Positions 58,109-64,000 of a DNA stretch of 64,000 bases are shown here, piece after piece; position 1 is the stretch's first letter; each line of letters starts with the position of its first letter. The notes under the pieces are model-generated. The model did not search any database, was not told where the DNA came from, and saw only the letters and a program-made list of their open reading frames with translations. This DNA is from Berberis thunbergii (Eukaryota > Streptophyta > Magnoliopsida > Ranunculales > Berberidaceae): assembly GCA_003290165.1 (NCBI GenBank), contig QNQO01010677.1:90683-154682 (forward strand), given 5' to 3'. The translations under genes and the position numbers were made by a program.

Positions 58109-58962
58109 AGACAAAGAAAACTATTAAAGAAAAACAAAGGGCACCTTGACAAACTTAACATAATCCAGAAATAACGTAAATTTTTTTGTCTACCGAGATC
58201 ACGCACGAGGTGTACAATTTTAAACCTAAACAAATAGTTTCCAAGTTGTTTGCTAATATACATTTTTGTCTATAAACGATCATGTGTTTAAAAGAGACCC
58301 TAATATGAATTTCATACATCAACATCTTCCCTCTGTTTTATTACAAATAGCATAAATTGTTGCTGATATTATTCTTGATTTGGTTCTTTACATTGCATTC
58401 TTTTCTTCTTTTATTGCTATATTATAAAGTAATGATATTAAGTATGATCTAAAGCTACTTAACTGACAAAGTTGATTATATTGTACTAGCTCTTCTGATC
58501 CTCATATCAACTCTTACTTATTCATCAAATCATTTATAGAAAAGAAAACACTGAACTCCATGCTCAACAGATTGCCATTGCTTACCATGCATTGTTTACC
58601 TTTAGTAGGGAACTTCTCTGCTCCAATCCATTATCTAAGATCAGTTGTAGTTTTGTACTTTGTTAGTTTATCCTTATATATTTTTATTTTGTTTTTTCTA
58701 AGATCAGCAATAAGCATGATTGTGGTATTTTAGAAACAATTAGTTTGGATAGGAGATCCAATGTAACTCAAGTAATTGAGTTGGATTGGGAATGTAGAAA
58801 GAAGGTCAATGAAACATTGTATAGGGTACCATAACAAATACGACAACACAACTGGATGAATTGAAGTTCATTAGATTGGTCAATGATTTTCAAGCAATTT
58901 AGCAATTTAGATTCCTTTGGTCAATGACTAAGGTTAATCTTTTAATTTTTTTGTGTGTAGAA
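58109..58962. other. CACTA-3 region upstream of transposase start
   Basis: AT-rich, no coding signal. It ends in a splice-acceptor-like TTTTTTTGTGTGTAG at 58960, just before the transposase ATG, so an intron in the 5' untranslated region is likely. Confidence 0.45.
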
Positions 58963-60725
58963 ATGTCAACAATTCCTTTAGACAAGTCATGGATGAACAA
59001 ACGGGGAAGTGCAATGTATATAAATGGCGTTAGACAATTCCAACAGTTTGTTGAGGATAATGCAAATGGAGAGAGTCTTTTTCCTTGCCCATGTGTTCGA
59101 TGTAGGAACTCGAGGGGAAACATTAGTGTTGACGACATAGGTGTTCATTTGTTAAGCCATGGCATTGATACCAATTATGTCACGTGGATACATCATGGAG
59201 AGAATATAAACAAGCATGTAATTGGTGTACCTATGACAGAAGTGGCTGAACTTGATGATGTATGTGAATATCCTAGGATGAGCGAGCTAGTTGATGATGT
59301 ATTCCTTAACATGCAAACTGTGGAGGTTGATGATGGGATAAATGACTTGAATGACACCGTCGAAGAATGTTTTGGCGGTAATCCAGAAGGTGGTCCGGAA
59401 CTTTCTCGTGAACCTGAGACAGTTATGAACAAGAAGTATCAGAAGTATAAGGAAAAAGCGACTGTGCCTTTGTACAAATGGTGTCCTAAGGATAAGACCA
59501 TGTTGTCCACCATTATTGAATTGCATAATTTCAAGACTCGTTTTAGTTGGAGTGGTAATAGTGTGACGATGTTGTTAAAATGGCTAAAAACCTTATTGCC
59601 GGATGATTGTAATTTGCCAGATAACTACCCAAACATGAAAACCACAATTAAAGATATGGGGATGGAATGTAAGACAATACATGCATGTGCCAATGGATGC
59701 ATACTCTATTGGAAAGAATATGAGGGTCTGGTTGGTTGTCCAAAATGTGGGGAGCGTAGGTATAAGGTTTGTGTGGATGTCGATGAGAACGACTCCGGCA
59801 AGGTATATAGGAAAGAAGTTAAAAAGGTTGTGAAGTATTTTCCATTGATTCCAAGGTTGAAAAGATATTTTAGCATACCGTGGATTGGTGAAGCAATGAC
59901 TTGGCACAAGGATGCTTGTTCAGATGGGAATTTGATGAGACATCCATGTGATTCAGCACAATGGACTTTAATAAATATGAAATGGCCAGAGTTTGCCTCT
60001 GATAGTAGGAATTTGAGACTTGCAATATCGACTGATGGTTTTAACCCACGTGGAAATCTAAGTAATGCTTATAGTTGTTGGCCAGTAATAATAGCAACTT
60101 TGAATCTTCCACCTTCTTTATGCATGAAAAAGGAGTTTTGTTTGTTAACCTTGTTAATATCAGGGCCAAAAACACCCAGAAAGAATATTGATGTTTACCT
60201 GGAGCCATTAGTAGAAGAGTTGAAGGAATTGTGGGCAGATGGTGTTTCAACTTGGGATGTGTGTACTAAAAGCAATTTTCGGTTGAAAGCAATGTTGTTT
60301 TGGGGTATCCATGGCTATCCTGCTTATGGGACTCTAGCTGGTTGTAATGTTCATGGTTATAATGCATGCCCTATTTGTGTTGATGATGTAGAATCTGAAC
60401 GTCTTTCAACAGTCGGAAGATATGCTATAGAGGCCATCGACGTTTTTTACCTACAAAACACAAGTTTAGAGATGACAAGGGATTCAACAAAGATGTTGAA
60501 CATCGTCGTGCTCCACAACGGTTATCTGGCGAAGAAGTTGAACGAAGGATAGTGGAAATTTTGGAAGGTAGTTCTACACAAGGTAGGGTTAGTGGGCAAA
60601 AGCGCAAGAATATGGTTGATAATGATAACGTCAATGATGAACCAACCAATAACATTGCGCCACCGTGGTCTAGAAGGTCCATTTTATTTGCTTTGCCCGT
60701 ACTGGAAGTTTGTTGAGCTACGACA
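58963..60725 (+). pseudogene. CACTA-3 TNP2-type transposase, N-terminal and catalytic region (frameshifted)
   Basis: The start at 58963 (MSTIPLDKSWMNKRGSAMYI) follows the acceptor. Residues 1-75 form the transposase-associated domain, with CPCVRCRN and HLLSHGID. The TNP2 domain follows from about residue 200: HACANGCILYWKEYEG, CPKCGERRY, FPLIPRLKRYFSIPWIGEAM, WHKDACSDG, STDGFNPRGNLSNAYSCWPV, KAMLFWGIHGYPAYGTLAGC and CPICVDD. Near 60418 the frame shifts; the continuation RKICYRGHRRFLPTKH-like, then GEEVERRIVEIL, is in another frame. A second shift near 60695 precedes YWKFVELRHNIDVMHTEKN. The encoded cut-and-join enzyme is probably inactive in this copy. Confidence 0.85.
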
Positions 60726-61734
60726 TAATATTGATGTGATGCATACTGAAAAGAATGTCATTGAACACTTACTGAACATATTGTTGAATGTCTCTAAGAA
60801 AACAAAGGATGGTGAGAATGCTCGAAAAGATATGGAAGACATGGGAACTCATAAGAGATATTGGTTGAGCCATGACAATGAAACGGGAAAAACTTCAATG
60901 CCAAAAGCATCATTTGCCTTGACCAAGAAAGAAAAAAAAAGTATTTATGGATACACTAAAAGAGTTGAAATTACCGAGTGGATTTTCATCCAAGTTGAGT
61001 AATTGCGTTCTTGGCAATCCCCTGGAGCTAAGAGGACTAAAGTCACATGATTACCATGTCATTATGCAACATTTACTTACAGTTTTGCTTAGACATGTTT
61101 TCGTGACAAGAAGGATAAAGATTTAAGAATTGTTATTCAAAGAATTAGCTTATTCTTTAATATCTTATGTGCTAAAGTGATCAACAAAACAGATCTCCAG
61201 TTGGCAGACAAAGGTGTGATTGAGGCAATGTGTGTCCTTGAAAAGGAGTTTCCGCCTTCATTCTTTGTTATAAGTGTGCATTGCATGGCTCATCTAACCG
61301 AGGAAGCGATGCTTGGTGGTCCAGTTCGATATCGATGGATGTATCCCTTTGAGCGGTAAATAAATTTTCTAATTTTAGTGCACGTCATCACGTTATCTTA
61401 TTATATTATATACTAATTTATCCTTTTATTTATGATTGACAGGTTAATGAAACGATACAAAGATTATACTAAAAATTTCAGATACATGGAAGGATCAATA
61501 GCAGAATCATACCTTGTAGATGAATCTGTTACATACTGCATGGAGTATATGAGAAAGCCACGGTTCGGAACTCACAAACACAGTCAAGAGGAGTGGTTTG
61601 ATGTAGATGATGAGTATGCCGATGAAAAGCCATTGGATAAAGGAAAAAACTATATGCTAAATAATGTACAATTTAAACAAGCTCGAAGATGGGTTTTCAA
61701 TGCACTTGCTGATTCGAGTGATTGGGAAGAGTAA
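60726..61734 (+). pseudogene. CACTA-3 TNP2 C-terminal part with DUF4218
   Basis: 60726-61002 continues NVIEHLLNILLNVSKKTKDG and ARKDMEDMGTHKRYWLSHDN. A DUF4218-like segment at 61050-61560 reads LFFNILCAKVINKTDLQLAD-like, then VLEKEFPPSFFVISVHCMAH, LTEEAMLGGPVRYRWMYPFE, an intron at 61358-61440, and LMKRYKDYTKNFRYMEGSIA, SYLVDESVTYCMEYM. This segment normally follows TNP2 in plant CACTA transposases. A stop or shift occurs near 61003-61100. Confidence 0.8.
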
Positions 61735-62575
61735 GATATATAATATTTTAGTCTTTTTTATAACTAGAAATATAGAATTATGATAATATGGTAACTTGTG
61801 CAGAAAATACAATGAATATTGCATGGAGTTGGCTACACAAAAAAAGGTCAAGGAAAATTGGAAAGTACGATTTTATTCCTTGGTTGTGTGATGAGGTATA
61901 TTATAATGTGTTATTTATTCATATATATAAAATATATATTTTTTTTTATTTTCAGATTTCAGTTCTAAGATGATTTGTTTTACAATGTAGTTGGAGAAGG
62001 CTGGGGAAACAAATACCACACTTTGGAGGTTAGCCAATGGTCCAAATTTTGGCAACTCGATATCCAAAATATTGTGTAAATGGTTTCACATTTGCAACAA
62101 GTTCTTTGGATGAATGTTTGGTGACACAAGATAGTGGTGTCTCCATGGATGCCATTGCTCATTTTGTTGCTAGTAAGAAAGATAAGAGGCCAAAGGACCA
62201 ACTAGTCAAATGGTATGGAGTTGTTAGAGACATACTGGTGCTAGCTACATTGATTTCAAAGAAACTGTCTTCTATTGTGATTGGGTCAAAGTGGAAGATA
62301 AGAAAAATGCATATAAGGTGGACCCAATTTGGAACCATGAATGGTAAACTTGTCGAAGCTAAAGACAAAAGAAAGGTGGAAGAGGATCCATTCATTTTAG
62401 CTCAAGAAGCAAGTGGAGTATTTTATTCAAAAGATCAATCAAATGGCGGGTGGCATGTAGTTCTACATACTCAAAGAGGCTTGAACACTAATGTCGATAA
62501 AAAGGAAATTCCCACTGTGTATCAAAGCATCTTGAAAGACAACCCCAACCTGAAGAGCTTACTGGAATTTTAATT
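61735..62575 (+). pseudogene. CACTA-3 DUF4216 region
   Basis: 62037-62573 encodes RYPKYCVNGFTFATSSLDEC, PKDQLVKWYGVVRDILVL, and in a neighbouring frame YIDFKETVFYCDWVK. It then returns to EDPFILAQEASGVFYSKDQS and GWHVVLHTQRGLN. DUF4216 is the usual C-terminal neighbour of DUF4218 in these genes. Two compensating frame changes lie between about 62245 and 62360. The intervening 61735-62036 is intron-like, with short exonic pieces (EYCMELATQKKVKENWK-like at 61810). Confidence 0.75.
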
Positions 62576-62855
62576 GGACTATGCTACAATATTTTTTGAT
62601 GCATTTCTAATGCTATTTTAGTCATCCTCTTGGTTGAGACCAAATATTTTGTCTTTGTTTCTTATTTAGACTTTTGAGTTGGGAAAGGGAAGCTTTGTAG
62701 CTATGTATTCAGATTGGCTTTTCCAATGTTTTATAAAAATCTATTTGTGGTGATATGTTGTGGAATGAATTATCTATAAATGTGGTGTATATAGTTGATT
62801 CTTATTTCTTTTTGTTTGATAATGGTTAATATCTATAACTGTCTTCATTGATAGA

Positions 62856-64000
62856 GATGGATAGTACTCGCGGCAATCTCTCCACCATTGATGTCACCAG
62901 ATCTACAAATGATGACATTGAAGTTAAACAGACCATACAGTTCAACCTCCACGGTTTAGCAGTTGGACCTGGTGCTAGAAATTTCAATAAAACATTGGAA
63001 AGCTTGTTGAAACCCTTGTGCCCATTAAATTCAAGGGTTGGCACCATGTTACTAACAACTACAAAGAGGATGTGTGGAATGGCCTCAAGTGAGATTTTAC
63101 ATCATTGATTTCATAATGTCTTATTTTATTTTCAACTTATATCTCAATGGCTTATTTGCAGCGTGAATATGACATTCCAAATTATGTGAAAAAGAGTGTG
63201 CATTTGAAATGCCTGAATATTATAGAAGGTTCAAGGCACATCTTAGGAAGAATTATTTGGATAAGTATCCTACCATTGAGGAACAAGAGAAGCATGTTCC
63301 AAATGGTGTAAGAGAGGAGGATTGGAAGGAGTTTGTTCGCTATGAGAGCACCCCTGAAGCGAAGGCAATTAGAGACCAAAATGCAAAAAACAAAAAGGCT
63401 TCAAAGTATGTATGGGGGGTGGCCAAAAGAGTGCTGCAGAAGTAGAGTACGAAATGGTAATTGAGTTTCTAGCTACTAGTACAATATTATATACCATTTA
63501 ACTTTATAGGCTGAGACTAATCTTTCAAGTATATAGGTTGAGAAGAACCCTGATGGAGAACCAGTCACACGCACTGACATATGGATTGCTGTCACACGGG
63601 AAAGGATGGAAAACCTACGCATGGTTCTGAACAATATATGGTATGTGCCCAATGATGTCTTTATACCAATTCTTAATTTACTTTGTAGTTGTTTGAATAT
63701 TATTGTGTCCTGATTTATTTTATTTTTTCATTCTTTTGAAGGAACAAGTTAAAGCAAAAAAAACTGCATTGCAAGAATCTTCAACTCAAGGGTAACATTG
63801 ACCTCACTATTGATGATGATCCTCTAAGCCAAGTGTTTGGCCAAGAAGAGAGGGACGTACTCGTTGTGTTGGAACCACTGTCTCTAAAAGGAAGTATGAT
63901 GCTGTACTTCCCGCTCGTTCATTGCTATTGGAAAAAACATTGGAATCCAAAAAAAGGGAAGAAAAATATGAAAGATTGGAAGAAAATGTTAGATGGATAC
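62856..64000 (+). pseudogene. CACTA-3 TnpA-like (Transposase_24) gene, incomplete
   Basis: Starts MDSTRGNLSTIDVTRSTNDD at 62856. Later exons: 63163-63445 with YDIPNYVKK and KAHLRKNYLDKYPTIEEQEK, then VREEDWKEFVRYESTPEAKA; and 63538-63640 with KNPDGEPVTRTDIWIAVTRE. A further exon from 63743 reads NKLKQKKLHCKNLQLKGNID and runs off the window. The Tyr-x-Pro, EEW/EEDW, STPEA and NPDGEP words are typical of the plant Ptta/En-Spm second protein, which in known elements binds subterminal repeats. Frames are partly broken near 63230. Confidence 0.78.

Larger units (their letters stand above)
55930..64000 (+). mobile_element. CACTA-3: transposase-bearing CACTA transposon (right end outside window)
   Basis: The left end CACTACACCAAAAGGGCC is nearly the same as CACTA-2's. 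It is preceded by TGA (55927-55929), the expected 3-bp duplication, whose partner lies beyond the window. It contains a subterminal array, a leader region, TNP2-type transposase (58963-61730), a DUF4216 region (61980-62575) and a TnpA-like gene (62856 to the window end). It is the only element here with CACTA transposase genes, but these carry frameshifts. Confidence 0.87.

Overview
This is a gene-poor, repeat-dense stretch of a plant nuclear genome. An angiosperm, probably a eudicot, is suggested by the AT-rich DNA, the plant-type Ty3/gypsy, Ty1/copia, CACTA, hAT-like and SINE elements, the plant gene fragments and a piece of plastid ycf2. I see no intact host gene. Nearly every recognisable coding segment belongs to a transposable element or is a gene fragment carried by one. 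Species and family names come from remembered protein families; no search was run.

Layout. (1) 1-19630: nested LTR retrotransposons. The 3' end of element X (LTR 275-2136) sits in the leader of element Y0. Y0 is itself split by a complete relative, Y1 (3357-12234), which has LTRs at both ends and a perfect 5-bp target duplication. Y elements encode only gag and protease on the + strand; I found no reverse transcriptase or integrase. They also carry a long antisense gene and a block of ~133-bp tandem repeats. (2) 19631-21408: intergenic, with a 250-bp duplication and a Mutator-like MITE. (3) 21409-28022: CACTA-1, with 3-bp target duplication AAC, carrying minus-strand fragments of at least five host genes (RPL39, PRT6-like, CRK kinase, raffinose synthase, ascorbate peroxidase). 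(4) 28023-38300: intergenic DNA with two hAT-like elements, a perfect-hairpin MITE, a polypyrimidine/polypurine foldback element, two related SINEs and a segmental duplication. (5) 38330-46331: minus-strand copia copy A containing a plastid ycf2 insertion, then a minus-strand X-like LTR element. (6) 46332-53868: CACTA-2, inserted into copia copy B and carrying plus-strand fragments of CAP-G, an EH-domain protein, a GDSL esterase and ADP-glucose pyrophosphorylase small subunit. (7) 54879-55929: reverse-oriented Y2 fragment. (8) 55930-64000 and beyond: CACTA-3, which carries TNP2-type transposase, DUF4218/DUF4216 regions and a TnpA-like gene, all with frameshifts. Its right end lies outside the window.

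How the parts relate. CACTA-3 and CACTA-2 share terminal and subterminal sequences, so CACTA-3's family is the likely source of mobility for CACTA-2. CACTA-1 has similar termini but a different subterminal motif. Within each of CACTA-1 and CACTA-2 all captured fragments lie on one strand with splice sites mostly visible, so each could make one chimeric transcript. The gypsy Y elements must rely on an autonomous partner for reverse transcription.
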